Shown here piece after piece: positions 21,245 through 31,792 of a stretch of 64,000 bases of DNA. Position 1 is the stretch's first letter, and each line of letters opens with the position of its first letter. The notes under the pieces were generated by a model. That model worked only from the letters and a program-made list of their open reading frames with translations. It did no database searches and was not told where the DNA came from. A program made the position numbers and the translations under genes. Origin of the DNA: Antilocapra americana (lineage: Eukaryota > Chordata > Mammalia > Artiodactyla > Antilocapridae); contig ML662445.1 in NCBI GenBank assembly GCA_007570785.1, positions 1,863,365 to 1,927,364 on the forward strand, in the 5' to 3' direction.

Positions 21245-21645
21245 TGGACTTCATGCCTCCGACGGCGCATCGGTAATCACGGTTACCGTGTCAACTGCCG
21301 CCTCAATTAAACTACATTTGAGAATCATTTTATGCTTCAGCTCATAAACATCAATAAAGGAAAATGAGTAATAAATGACTGTCTAGAGTACAAAGGACCA
21401 GCTCATATTTCAGATGAAAATGAAGACAAAATGTAGCTTTTATTTGCCTGTGGAATTCCCATTAACTGCATCGCTGACAAGAAAGAGCTGGATCAATAGC
21501 TGGCCGGCCGCAGAAAACCGTTTCTGGCTGTTCAGCGGGCAATGCAAAAGGAAACCTGTCATATTGTGATCTTTATCAGGTAATCTTCATTACCCCAGAC
21601 CAATGATATATGTATATACCGGCCAGCTAGGGGCACTTCTAATTC
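21245..21645. promoter_or_regulatory. Candidate conserved non-coding block
   Basis: Repeat-free, no coding frame. It contains a 13-bp near-palindrome CACGGTTACCGTG (21278-21290), several CAATAAA/TAATAAA/CAATTAA cores, the palindrome GGCCGGCC near 21502, and GATAA/TTATC motifs (for example CTTTATCAGG). The mix of retained CpG sites with AT-rich transcription factor cores suggests constraint. Inference only. Confidence 0.35.
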
Positions 21646-22733
21646 CTGGTCTGATTTGTGGTTCGAGTACAGAGCGATCACAAATTATTTGTTTACGGTG
21701 ATGAAAAATCTTCCATGTTCATCCCTTTTATTCTTTTTATAGGTAATCCATATCTGGGAACTTTCTCTCAAGACTCCTTTATTCACTCAGGATTTTTAAG
21801 AAAGTATTATGTCAAATGTTACCTTCATGTCTCCCGCAAGGGGAGAAGGACCTGCTAGGGCAGTGCTGGGCTGGAGAGAGCGATGAGCAAGGTCCTTCTC
21901 CATGCTCCTGAAAAGAATCCTGCTTCCTTTGTGAGCTGAGGTTCTCTCTTTAATTGCACCGAAAGCGCCATTGGCCATCCACGAGGAAGAGGAATGAATG
22001 CCTCCAGTGGCAGGCAAATACAGCAGAACTTGTTCCCTTTTGCATTCTGGGTGCCCACAAAGAAAACAGAAGTAAATGCATTCTATTAAGTGAGAAACAG
22101 GGTCAGCCATTTCAGGAAGAACTCTTTTGCAAGAAAATCCTTGCCAATGTGAAGGAATTCAATACTGTTTACCAACATCAGTTCAGTTAAATGGCATCCC
22201 AGGAAGCACGGCATGGAAAAATGAGTTAAAGAGGGAAACAGGTGGGGGGAAAAGCAAGACAGTCAGTAGGAACGAGAAGATGGAAGGCAGGAGCAGTGTT
22301 GCTAACAGTTACATGGAGAGCGATTCTAATGTTTCCCATTGACAAAAACCTTTGATCCTGATGGATCCTGATGTGCTTTTCAAATGTTGTTACACCCTTA
22401 AGAATGTTTCCAGGGGAAATTGAACTGGATGACCACCCGTTTAGGTTTCTACCAGTTTGGATTTCATGAATCCAATGGAGTAACCCATCAGGTCCTATAG
22501 ACCCATCTCGAGGACGTTCTGCGTGTCTGCCTCTTTTATTCACTGAGATGACTTCTTTTCAGTAACAACAAGAACAAAAGGTCTCTATTATACACATATC
22601 TCTCCCTTTTATTTTTAACAGTCAATGGCTAAATTTCATCCCTCTGAGCTAATATAAATTTGACACCACTGTCCAATTTCTCCTGCTGTGTAAAATGTAT
22701 TCACTTCCTCTTGAACCTGAAGCTCTGAAAGTT
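21646..22733. other. Unassigned repeat-poor DNA
   Basis: No interspersed repeat recognised. A short tandem (GATCCTGATG)2 lies near 22355-22375. Frames at 21796-22110 (-) and 22226-22543 (-) have no known domain. Confidence 0.55.
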
Positions 22734-22749
22734 AAGAATGTAGGGGGGA
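22734..22749. repeat. Left target-site duplication of the second inverted L1
   Basis: AAGAATGTAGGGGGGA (16 bp) is repeated exactly at 23303-23318. Confidence 0.95.
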
Positions 22750-23302
22750 TAATGGGCTCCAGTTTCGTCCATCTGAGTAGAATTGCTTCAAATGAATTTT
22801 TTTTTAATGCTGAGTAATATTCCATTGTGTATATGTACCACAGCTTTCTTATCCATTCGTCAGTTGATGGGCATCTAGGTTGCTTCCATGTCTTGGCTAT
22901 TGTAAACAATGCAGCGATGAACATTGGGAACTGGAGCCCATTATCCAGAGTGAAGTAAGCCAGAAGCAAAAACAACAATACAGTATATTAACGCATATAT
23001 ATGGAATTTAGAAAGACGGTAAGGAGAACCCAACATGCGAGACAACAAAAGGAACGCAGATGTATAGAATAGACTCGTGGACTTTGTGGATGAGGGTAAC
23101 GGTGGGATGATATGGGAGAAGGGCATTGAAGCATGTTAATTGCCATGTGTCTAATCAATCGCCAGCCCAGGATTGATGCTCGGGACTGGTGCAGCGAGAT
23201 TTCCTGGGGGGGAGGGAGGAGGGAGGGGGGTTCCGGAGGGGAAGCATATGTAAACCCATGGTGATATCATGTCATTGTATGGCAAAAACAATAAAAAAAA
23301 AA
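22750..23302 (+). mobile_element. Young L1 with a 5' inversion (twin-primed)
   Basis: Bases 22750-22928 are minus-strand L1 ORF2 C-terminus (decodes to [20 protein letters not shown]... [20 protein letters not shown]). From 22929 the plus strand carries the very end of ORF2, then the L1 3'UTR and an A tail. Both parts contain the same AACTGGAGCCCATTAT, so here the inversion duplicated 16 bases instead of deleting some. The 3'UTR is almost the same as that of the copy at 12.1-12.4 kb, so both come from closely related young L1s. A G-rich tract lies at about 23206-23236. The copy is coding-dead. Confidence 0.95.
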
Positions 23303-23318
23303 AAGAATGTAGGGGGGA
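23303..23318. repeat. Right target-site duplication of the second inverted L1
   Basis: Exact second copy of the 16-bp sequence at 22734-22749, immediately after the A tail. Confidence 0.95.
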
Positions 23319-23919
23319 GATTACCCTAAAATGTGATTTATAGCTGATGGTCTTTTAAATCATATTTATCCTAAGATATTTGCCAACAAGGGGTCCTACT
23401 GTGGAATCCCTGGGAGGTTTTCTTTTCATACCCTGCAGTTTGGTCCCACCATCCTATTTTTTATTTCTCTGATGCCAGTGATGTAATGATGGTAGTAGGT
23501 ATGAGGTCTAGGTGCAGTATCACTTCCTCTTATTCTTAGGGAAGTGACTCTGTAATTAACAAGGACAGTTTAATCAGGTTTCACAGGTAGTATCTAGAAC
23601 CTCAAAAGACCCACAAGAATGACTCTTTTTTCCTGGATTTTTTTTTTTCAGGAAAAGAAACCACTAAATAAATCTTCTTGCAATCAGACTCCCATATCCC
23701 ACCTGCCATATGAATTATTTCACAAGCCTAAGATGACTGCATTTAGAATTAGAATAGCACAGCCAGGTGGTCAGGTGGATTTTGAAGGTTCTCTTACTGT
23801 TGTTCATGCATTTACCCCACACTCTTAAGATAAACAAATCCAATAATTTATCAGCTGAATAATCAACAATTAAAACATTTGATTGCCAAAAGAAGTCAGC
23901 AAAACCAAAGAAAACAGTG
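23319..23919. other. Unassigned DNA
   Basis: No repeat or gene recognised. A short poly-T run is present near 23638-23648. Confidence 0.6.
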
Positions 23920-24558
23920 ACTAAGGACCCTCATACATTGCTGATGGGAATGTAGAATTTTAGAAAAGGGAAGCTACTTTGAAAAGCAGTTTGGCAGTTT
24001 CTCAAAATATTACACAGAGTTAACATGTGACCCAGCAATCCCACTCCTATATAGATACCCAAGAGAAATGAAGACATATATTTACACAAATCTTGTACAC
24101 AGATATGCCCAGTAGCATTATTTAGAGTGGCCTCAAAGTAGAAACTCGAACATCCACCCACTAATGGACAGATAAAGAGAATGTGGCTTCTCCACACAAT
24201 GGGATGTGTTTTCAGTAATAAAAAGGAATTAAATTCGAACACATGTTACCATGTGATGAACTTAGAAAACTTTATACTGAATGAGGAAAAACTGGACGAA
24301 AGTCACATGTAATGTGGTTCCACTTGCATGTAGTATCCAGAACAGGCAAATCCTAAAGACAGAGACTAGAATAATGGTGGCCTGGGACAACAAGGAGGTG
24401 AGAACAGAGGCTAACAATTCACAGATACAGTGGTTTCTTACAGGGGAAGTAGTGATGACAATGTTTTGGAATTAGATAGTGATAATGATTGAAAAACTCT
24501 GAATATACTGACTATCACTGAACTGTACACTTCAAATGGGTGAATTTTACAGTAAAGA
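23920..24558 (+). mobile_element. Old L1 3' end (ORF2 C-terminus and 3'UTR, L1MB/L1MC-like)
   Basis: Sense orientation in canonical order: 'ctcatacattgctgatggga', 'gtttggcagtttctcaaaat', 'gtgacccagcaatcccactc', 'ttggaattagatagtgataa' and 'ctgaactgtacacttcaaat'. Frames are broken. The terminal A tail is not seen because a young L1 3'UTR is joined at its end. Confidence 0.88.
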
Positions 24559-24832
24559 GAGAATGGCATTGAAACATGTAAATTATTATATATCAAATCA
24601 ATCGCCAGCCCAGGTTTGATGCTTGATACAGGGTGCTCAGGGCTGGTGCACCGGGATGACCCAGAGAGATGGAATCGGGAGGGAGGTGGGAGGGGGGTTC
24701 TGGAAGGGGAACACATGTATACCCATGGTGGATTCATGTCAATGTATAGCAAAACCAACTCGATAATGTAAAGAAAAAAAATAAATAAAATTTTAAAAAA
24801 AGAAAATGAAAAAAATAAAAATAAACTAAGGA
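24559..24832 (+). mobile_element. 5'-truncated young L1 (3'UTR only)
   Basis: Homologous to the 3'UTRs at 12.2 and 23.1 kb ('atcgccagcccaggtttgat', 'ctcagggctggtgcaccggg', 'gggttctggaaggggaacac') with a long A-rich tail. Truncated to about 270 bp. It differs from the other two by an extra GATACAGGGT-type segment, so it derives from another L1 lineage. No clear target-site duplication was found. Confidence 0.9.
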
Positions 24833-25534
24833 CAAAATAAAACACTTTAGTGGCATGAGTAGGTATAACATAAATGAGCATCTGTGCTCACTGAGCACCA
24901 ACATTTAGTGCTGGCACAGGTGTCTCTCTGTGTCTCTGTTTCTTTTCTATCATTGTACCACCAGTCACAGGGAAAAGGTCCTTGTGGCCCCGGAACTCAG
25001 GAGTCAATCAGTTAGTCAGCTGGTCAAGCTATCAGCCAGTAGGTGATAGTCACTGGGTGACCACTGAGTATCTGTCATTCAGATAGGAATTCATGAGACT
25101 GCATGGATTACAATGAATCTGTGTAGTTCATGGAGTATGGAAGCAGGCAGACAGAAGTCACCAAACCTCAGGCCCTTCACTATTGGGAATAACACAGCTT
25201 TGAGAAAATCCAAAGCAAACTGTTTGGAGGAAGGTTGGGAGCAGTTCCATCAGGAAGGAGAGAATCAAGGTCCAGTCTGCAAAGGCAGGGGTTGGGCAAC
25301 CCAGGCCTAGACCCACGTTGGGTAGAGTTGATAAAAATCCTCTGTGGAGCTATTTGCATCTAATTAAATTCACTTTCTTTCATGTTATTTCAGTAAATGA
25401 ATACCTAATCAACATCTGTTCCCAGCAGAGCCCTGTGCTGAACATGAGGAGAAATGAGCTTGTTTAGACCAAGCCTTTCAGGAGTTCGAGATTTGGCTCA
25501 GACTCCAAAATGTGTGCGAGGACGCAGAATGAAG
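24833..25534. other. Unassigned DNA
   Basis: No repeat recognised. Short frames only. A GTCAG-rich stretch near 25010-25050 shows imperfect reiteration. Confidence 0.6.
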
Positions 25535-25725
25535 GCTCCGGTTCTGGACTGAACTCTCTCTGTGTGCCCTGCGTTGGTTGCGCCAATAAGATTTAGTGAC
25601 TCAACTTCTGTGAGGGCTAATTTTCTCATTATTTACAAAGTGGAGCTAATGTTATCTATCCGCTTATCCCCGTAGAATCGGTCTCATGGTCAAATGAGAT
25701 AATGCATAAGGATTAATTTTATTGG
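25535..25725 (+). mobile_element. MIR SINE
   Basis: The stretch 'agtgactcaacttctgtgag', 'attttctcattatttacaaa', 'gtggagctaatgttatctat' and 'gtcaaatgagataatgcata' follows the MIR core and 3' half. Confidence 0.7.
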
Positions 25726-25869
25726 AGAAACAACATATGCAGTCGAAGGTATTTTCTCTGGCTTCTGGTGATAAAATGACTTTCAGGAGGGTGATAAGGG
25801 GTGTGATCTGTACATGAAGAATGGTAAGATTTTTCTAGCTGAAAAGTCTCCTGTGCACAGAAGTGGTGT

Positions 25870-26165
25870 CAATCTCTTTAGGCTGCTAGAACAAAATGCT
25901 ATAACCTGGGCTGCTCATCGACAGCCTCATGGTTGTGGAGGCTGGGAACTCCAAGACCAAGGTGCTCTCGTTGGTGAAAGCCTGCTTCCTGTCTCATGGA
26001 CGACCCCCTTTTTGCTCCAAGGCTCCTTTATAAGAGCACTAATTCCATCCACAGGGGCTTCTCCCTCATGACCTGAGCACCCACTAGAGGCACAGGCTCC
26101 AGTACTGTCCCCTGGGGTTGGGATTTCAGCATGTGAGTTTGGGGGCACAGACATTCAGACCATGC
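25870..26165 (-). mobile_element. Antisense LTR remnant, MaLR/MLT1-like
   Basis: The order 'aggctgctagaacaaaatgc', 'ttgtggaggctgggaactcc', 'tttataagagcactaattcc' and 'gggcacagacattcagacca' matches the complement of ancient MaLR-type mammalian LTRs. No internal retroviral coding sequence is visible. The family assignment is from memory of the general pattern and is moderate. Confidence 0.5.
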
Positions 26166-26478
26166 CGGAGGCTGAGGACTTCACAAGCAAGAACAGACAT
26201 GAAGGAAGGTACATAAAGTGTTTTCAATGGATTAGACAGCTTTGACAAGAAGCAAGCAAATTTCAGCAGCGTGCACTTCCAAGCATTATTCCTTGTTCAC
26301 TCATCCAGCAGTTAGTTGGGGTGGCTCTCTTCACAAGTCTGACCCTGGACCCCATGTTTAGAGGGGTTGGCTGTGGCAGCTCAAGGATTTCCTTCTCATT
26401 GCAAATGCAGAAGTTCTAGAAGGCAACCAATCATGGAGACACATACCAAGCTTCCATTTGTGCAGTTAAATCCACCAA
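26166..26478. other. Unassigned DNA
   Basis: About 310 bases with no repeat or gene recognised. Confidence 0.6.
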
Positions 26479-26610
26479 TGTGTGTGTGTGTGTATTAGTC
26501 TCAGTCATGTCCAACTATGCGACCCCATGGACTGTAGCCTGCCAGGTTCCTATGTCCGTTGGATTTTCCAGACAAGAATCCTGAAGTGTGTTGCCATTCC
26601 CTTCTCCAGA
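26479..26610 (-). mobile_element. (TG)n tract and truncated Bov-tA SINE
   Basis: A (TG)7 run at 26479-26492 leads into the Bov-A body complement (tcagtcatgtccaactatgc ... ttgccattcccttctccaga). The tRNA-derived head is missing. Confidence 0.85.
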
Positions 26611-27118
26611 AACCCGCCAATGCTAAGGGCCAAACTGAGTCACATGGCCGAGACTGAAATGCATTCTGCCGTCACAGAACCAAGGCAATCGTGTCAACCC
26701 ACAATGCATTAGAGAGGAATAAAGCACCAGAAACAAGTTTTATCTACCACAGCTGCCTTGGCTGGGGGAAGGTTAGCACAGGAAATGGTAAGTATACTGT
26801 CCCTGAGATAGTTTAAAAGCAGGTATTGAAAAACCTTCAGTATTTGAATAAATAATAAAAACAGGATTTGATGAAACGGAGTCTGTGAAGATTTTCAGGT
26901 GCCAGTTGGCTTTAGGAGAGTGGGCTAATTAAACCAGAAAGATGACCTGAATCCACTAAAACAGGTGCCAGCCATCCTGGGATGTCCAGGTCCTCCACCT
27001 CCCCAGATGACCTTATCTTTCTTTGCTACACAATCCAAATCACAGGCTGGGTATCCTTACCTCACTCAGCTGCACTTTCAGTTTAATCTGAACCTGTTTA
27101 TTCTCTGGGAAAAGAAAG
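26611..27118. other. Unassigned DNA
   Basis: No repeat or gene recognised in about 500 bases. Confidence 0.6.
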
Positions 27119-27306
27119 CCAAAGTTGCTCAGTTGTGTTTGACTCTTTGTAACCCCATGGACTCTACAGTTCATGGAATTCTCCAGGCCAGAATACTGGA
27201 GTGGGCAACCTTTCCCTTCTCCAGGGGATCTTCCCAACCCAGGGATCAAACCCAGTCTCCCATGTTGTAGGTAGATTCTTTACCAGCTGAGCCCCAAGGG
27301 AAGCCC
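27119..27306 (-). mobile_element. Bov-tA SINE
   Basis: Complete complement from 'caaagttgctcagttgtgtt' to 'gagccccaagggaagccc'. Confidence 0.92.
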
Positions 27307-27318
27307 AATATGGGAAAG

Positions 27319-27360
27319 CGAAAGTTGCTCAGTCATGTCCGACTCTTTTTGACCTCTGGA
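27319..27360 (-). mobile_element. Bov-tA SINE stub
   Basis: A second SINE 3' terminus (gaaagttgctcagtcatgtc then CGACTCTTTTTGACC) starts 12 bases after the previous SINE and stops after about 40 bases. Either an extreme truncation or the remains of a dimeric insertion. Confidence 0.75.
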
Positions 27361-27429
27361 CTCAACTGGACCTGCCCCTAAAAATTCCACCATAAGATTA
27401 ATGTAATAGTCACAAATTTCCACAGAAGG

Positions 27430-27975
27430 TAGGTACTAGCTGTCTGTTGCTGCTGTAACAAGTCAGCATGAGCAGAGTCATGCATAACCTCATCTCTTCC
27501 TGATAATTCCATAGTTTCTGTGTGTCCATGGTCCAGGGTGAAGAGGTAAATTCTCTGCTCGGGGTCTCATGGACAGAGTCACAGTGTTGGCCAGGAGCCT
27601 GGGGTCTCTGGAGAAGAATCTGTTCCCAGGCTTAGGCCATGGGCAGTGATTCTGTCTATATGGATGTGGACTCAGGTCCACTGGGCTCATCTAACAGCTT
27701 CTAGAGATTCCCGCATTCTTTGGTCTGTGGTCTTAATCACCTTGAAATCAGGGTCAAATCTGCCTCCTACTTCAAATTGCTCTGACTTTACTTTCTGTCT
27801 TGACTTGATGGGTTTGTATGGCCCCATTCAGCCCATCCACATAATCCAGGAAAATCCCGTATTTTCAGGTTAACTGGTAACCAACTGAATGGTGTCTTTA
27901 GAGTCCTTTTTGTCTCAGAAGATGACATAGTCACAGGCATAGTTTCTCTTCACATGCGGGAATAGGGCGTGACCT
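27430..27975 (-). mobile_element. Antisense LTR remnant, MLT1-like
   Basis: Pieces of the MLT1 complement occur in order: 'gtctgttgctgctgtaacaa', 'ggagaagaatctgttcccag', 'cagcttctagagattcccgc', 'ttcagcccatccacataatc' and 'atgacatagtcacaggcata'. Highly diverged, no internal region. Confidence 0.55.
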
Positions 27976-30362
27976 CCTCTAGAGGGACCCAAATCTGCCC
28001 CCACAATGGAACAGCCTTCTGCTGGGCGTTGTCTGGAGCCACAGGCAATTTGCACCAACTGTGACTGGCTCACCCACATCCATGAGCTTTCAATTTTAGG
28101 CTAATTCTTTCAGGATTCCTTGCTTGGTTAGCTTGCTGTTTCTCCCAGGAATAATCCAGAATTCTCCAGAAGCCCATATGCTACCCGCCCAGCACTCATT
28201 TTTAGAAAATTATTTGCCTCTTATTGGACTGAGGGAAGTGAAGGTGTTAGGCAACCATACATTCAAACTCCAGCCCACAAAGGCACTTGAATCTAGAATT
28301 TCCCCTCCTTGCATCACTCTCGCTGCAAGGCTGACCCTTTTCCTGTGCCCTTTATCCTACCTCTTCCAAACCTGGGTTCTAAAAGAGAACTCTCTAAAGC
28401 CCCCATGGTTACCAGGGTGCCTTCCCCTGGGTCCTTAATTTCAGCCTGTATGTTCTGATCTCCCCCAAGGAAAACCACCCCATGCCTGGTACTCTGCCTG
28501 CCAACCTCTCTCCTCCTTTTCCATCTGCCCTTCTCCAAGGCTGAGCTCTCACCAGCTCCCCAGGCTGCTCATTAGCTCCCCCAAATCCTGTAACTAACCT
28601 TCACTTCCAGCATGTGACTAAGGTTATTCTCACCACGGTGGTCAACTATCCTCAACCCCAATGCTTACTCTGAAATACCATTCCTCACAATGTCTGTGGT
28701 TTGATGATATTGGGCACCTTTCATTGTAATTCTACTTTCTTGACCTTGAGCCTGCCTTGGTCCCCTGGTTTACCACACATCAACTCTCCTGTCCCTTGAC
28801 ACACTCCTACTGGATGCTCTTCTTTGGGGTCTGTCTCTCAGGGTCTGTTGTCTCCAATTAGGTGATTGCCCACAGGCCCAGCTGGGACCCTCCTCCAAGC
28901 ATCAGGTCCTCCTGTTTTCTGGGTTGTCACTGTCATCTGGATTTTTCAACTACTTCAAGCTCAGGGAATTCAACTGTATGAGTTGGTTTTCCCCTCCACT
29001 GGTCTTCTTGGTTGGAATCTGCAACCAACCTGTTCTCTCATACTTGGAAACTGCCATTAATCATTGATCTTCCATTACCTGGAGACAATAAGTCAGTCCT
29101 CCAGGTGTTACTTCCTGAATTTTTAACCTGTCTGCCCCTTGTTCTTTCTTTCCCTGGCACCATCCCAATTTAAACCATGATTAACTTGGGGACTCCTGAA
29201 ACAGCCCACAAATAGCCAGGAGAATCCATGCAAGCGAGAACACACCAACTCACTGTCCAAATGTCCTACATGAGTCAAGCACACACTCATGGTCAAGACC
29301 ACACAAGACCAGTCCAGCTCCTCTCCATCCTCATATCTTTGCCTGTTGGCTGGTCACATTCACTATGTATTACAGCCGCCATAACCTCTGCAATTTTTTT
29401 GATACGTTGGGCTTTTACTCACTTCCTTGTGTACAATTTGGATACTCTGAGATTACCTGTCTGCTTCAACTATCTTCAGCACCATCCCCCGTCATCGAGT
29501 GATTCATTCACAGTTTTCCTTGAGGACCAGGCACCATCTCCACCTCCTTCACTCAGGTTTCAAGGTGGAAGTATTGTCATCCATTGGATTCTCATGGACT
29601 GGGTGGTGTCCCTGGATTCACCACGTTCCAACTTGCCTATTTGTTTTTATACTTCATTCAGTCTTCCCACCACCCAAAGAGGAGGTGAGTTCTCTGAAAA
29701 CAGTACTTGCATCATTGGTGAGGTCATTAGTGAGGTAAGTGATATGAGTTAAAATTCAGGCTGCAGGGCAATGTGGAAGCCTTGTGGCATGGGGCAGCAG
29801 TGTGACTAGAACCGTGGATATATAGGCAGTGGGCACCTAACAGGCCATGAGCCGAGGGTCAGTGAGGGGAGGGGTGATGTGCCCTGATGCCAGCACACTG
29901 CCTGGCTGAGCAAGTCCAGCCTGTTTCCTCCCTTCCTGTTGCTGGAGTTCACAAACCACCCAGATTTCTCCCTTCCTGAAACAGGAGGCTTTTCTTCAAT
30001 TAGTTTTGGGGACCACACTGTGGTTAACCAGGAATGGGGAATGCAGAAACACATGAGCTGGCAATAATTGAAATTGAAAACAAAACAAAACAAAACAAAA
30101 AAAACAAGCAAACAAAACCCTAACTCAAAAATGAAGATTTAAGCCATTATCTAAGACAGAAATAATTTTATGAGCATATATAGTAAAATGATAATGAATC
30201 TCATGAAATAATAAAACAATAAAAATAAATATTCTTTTAAAATGTCTACATACATGGGGATTTAATAAAAGAATTCACAAAATTTATCGAGTGCTCTGTG
30301 TCAACTTCAACTTCACTACTAAAACAAGGATATATTTATGAATACAGATAGAGATCTAAACA
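27976..30362. other. Unassigned 2.4-kb segment with (CAAAA)n
   Basis: Mostly unique-looking, pyrimidine-rich from 28100 to 29150. An A-rich (CAAAA)n tract occupies about 30078-30117. The 174-codon frame at 29228-29752 (+) has overlapping open frames and no recognisable domain. I do not call it a gene. Confidence 0.55.
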
Positions 30363-30567
30363 GGCTTCCCTGATGGCTCAGATGGTAAAGGATCTGCCTG
30401 CAATTCAGTAGACCTGGGTTTGATCCCTGGGTTGGGGAAATCCCTAGAGAAGGGAATGGCTACCCACTCCAGTATCCTCACCTGGAGAATCCGATGGACA
30501 GAGGAGCCTGGTAGGCTATACTCCATGGGGTAGCAAAGAGTCAGACATGACTGAGCAACTAGGCACA
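30363..30567 (+). mobile_element. Bov-tA SINE
   Basis: In sense orientation: tRNA-derived head 'ggcttccctgatggctcaga' with a B-box-like 'gggtttgatccctgggtt', then the Bov-A body ending 'agagtcagacatgactgagc'. The pol III promoter, if active, faces right. Confidence 0.93.
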
Positions 30568-31783
30568 GACATCTAGACATTTAGATGCACTAAGTATGGA
30601 TACAGATAGAAATATTGATATAGATCTGTACTGTATAGGAGTTGTCTTGGGGTCTATGTCTTGGACTAAATCTGTATGGAATTAATCTGTACAGAACTAT
30701 TCCTAACTAATCTTCTTTTTTGTTGTTGATCTGTATATTCTTAATGCTTTTTATTGTGGTCAAAGTCATATAATATAAAACATACTCTTTCAATCACACT
30801 TAACTGTACAGTTTGGTGACACCAAGTCCATTCCCATTGCTGTGCAATTCCTGTCTCATCTTCAATGATCAAAGTAGTAGGAAAGGAAAGAGATAGATAA
30901 ACAGATGTAAAACAAGGACTCATCAAAAGTACCACCCATAATAATTTGAAATGGAAACACATTTTGTGAAGCAGAAAGCAGGTGTAGCTAGGGTCTAACC
31001 TCCTGTATTATTATTAACAGACCCTGTCATTTGCTCAGAAGTTTACATAACAAAGTGGAGAGTTGTGGTCCTGGTATTTCTAAATTCAGACCTCTACGCA
31101 GAAGAAGGAAAATGCTCACTTGCTCTGAGAAAGCGGCCCTCTGTGGGAAGAGCCAGCCAAAGCAGGGACTTGGCCAGCGAGCCCAGTGTGCGAGAGGGAG
31201 CCGCAGCGCAGCCCCGCTCTGGGTGCCTAGAGCCAGAGCTTCCACACTCCAGGGAGAGCCCCGCGCCGCTGCTGTCCTCATTCCGCGGACTGCTTGACTC
31301 AGAACAGTCAGCGATACGCTCACTTTTCCTTTATGAAGGAGACCGGGGTCTTCAATGCTCACTCCCAGCTCCTAGAGTCCCAACAGTGAACACTGAAATG
31401 CATACAGCCTGGGCTGTGTTCCCTGCCGTTGACCACAAGACAGTCATCAATGTGGAATCTCAGGGGTTCATTCAGAGCGAATGATGCTGCATTTAAGAAG
31501 CTAATTACAAGCAGAATGAACAAAGCTTGTCCAGCTAGTTCTAGGAAGTCCAATGGGAAGGGAGAATGAACATTTCAGAAGCTTTGGAGTTTGGATCTCA
31601 AGGGTAGATGTGTTAGTGACCAAAATCAGAGGTCAATGGTAGTCCTGAAGATGGTAACCAGCCAAACCACACGTTTCAGCAACTGAGAGACTAACATAAC
31701 CTCCTTCTCCTCCCTGTCCAGTTAGAGTAGCTGTCTATCCCTTTGTTTTTTGAGATCTGCATAGTTTCCATAGCCAAAACTAG
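30568..31783. other. Unassigned 1.2-kb segment
   Basis: A GATATAGAT-type low-complexity run is near 30600-30630. The stretch 31100-31290 is locally GC-rich with CpGs. Overlapping frames on opposite strands there (31027-31362 minus, 31065-31484 plus) lack known domains. Confidence 0.55.
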
Positions 31784-31792
31784 TAAGGAAAC
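31784..31792. repeat. Left target-site duplication of the long BovB
   Basis: TAAGGAAAC (9 bp) is repeated at 33889-33897, the far side of the BovB copy. Confidence 0.75.

Noticed and set aside
29228..29752. 174-codon plus frame
   Set aside because: Low-complexity, no domain, with a second frame open over the same bases.
30363..30440. tRNA gene
   Set aside because: The tRNA-like stretch is the promoter head of a Bov-tA SINE with the body attached; no mature tRNA fold or isolated gene. The same applies to the other SINE heads.
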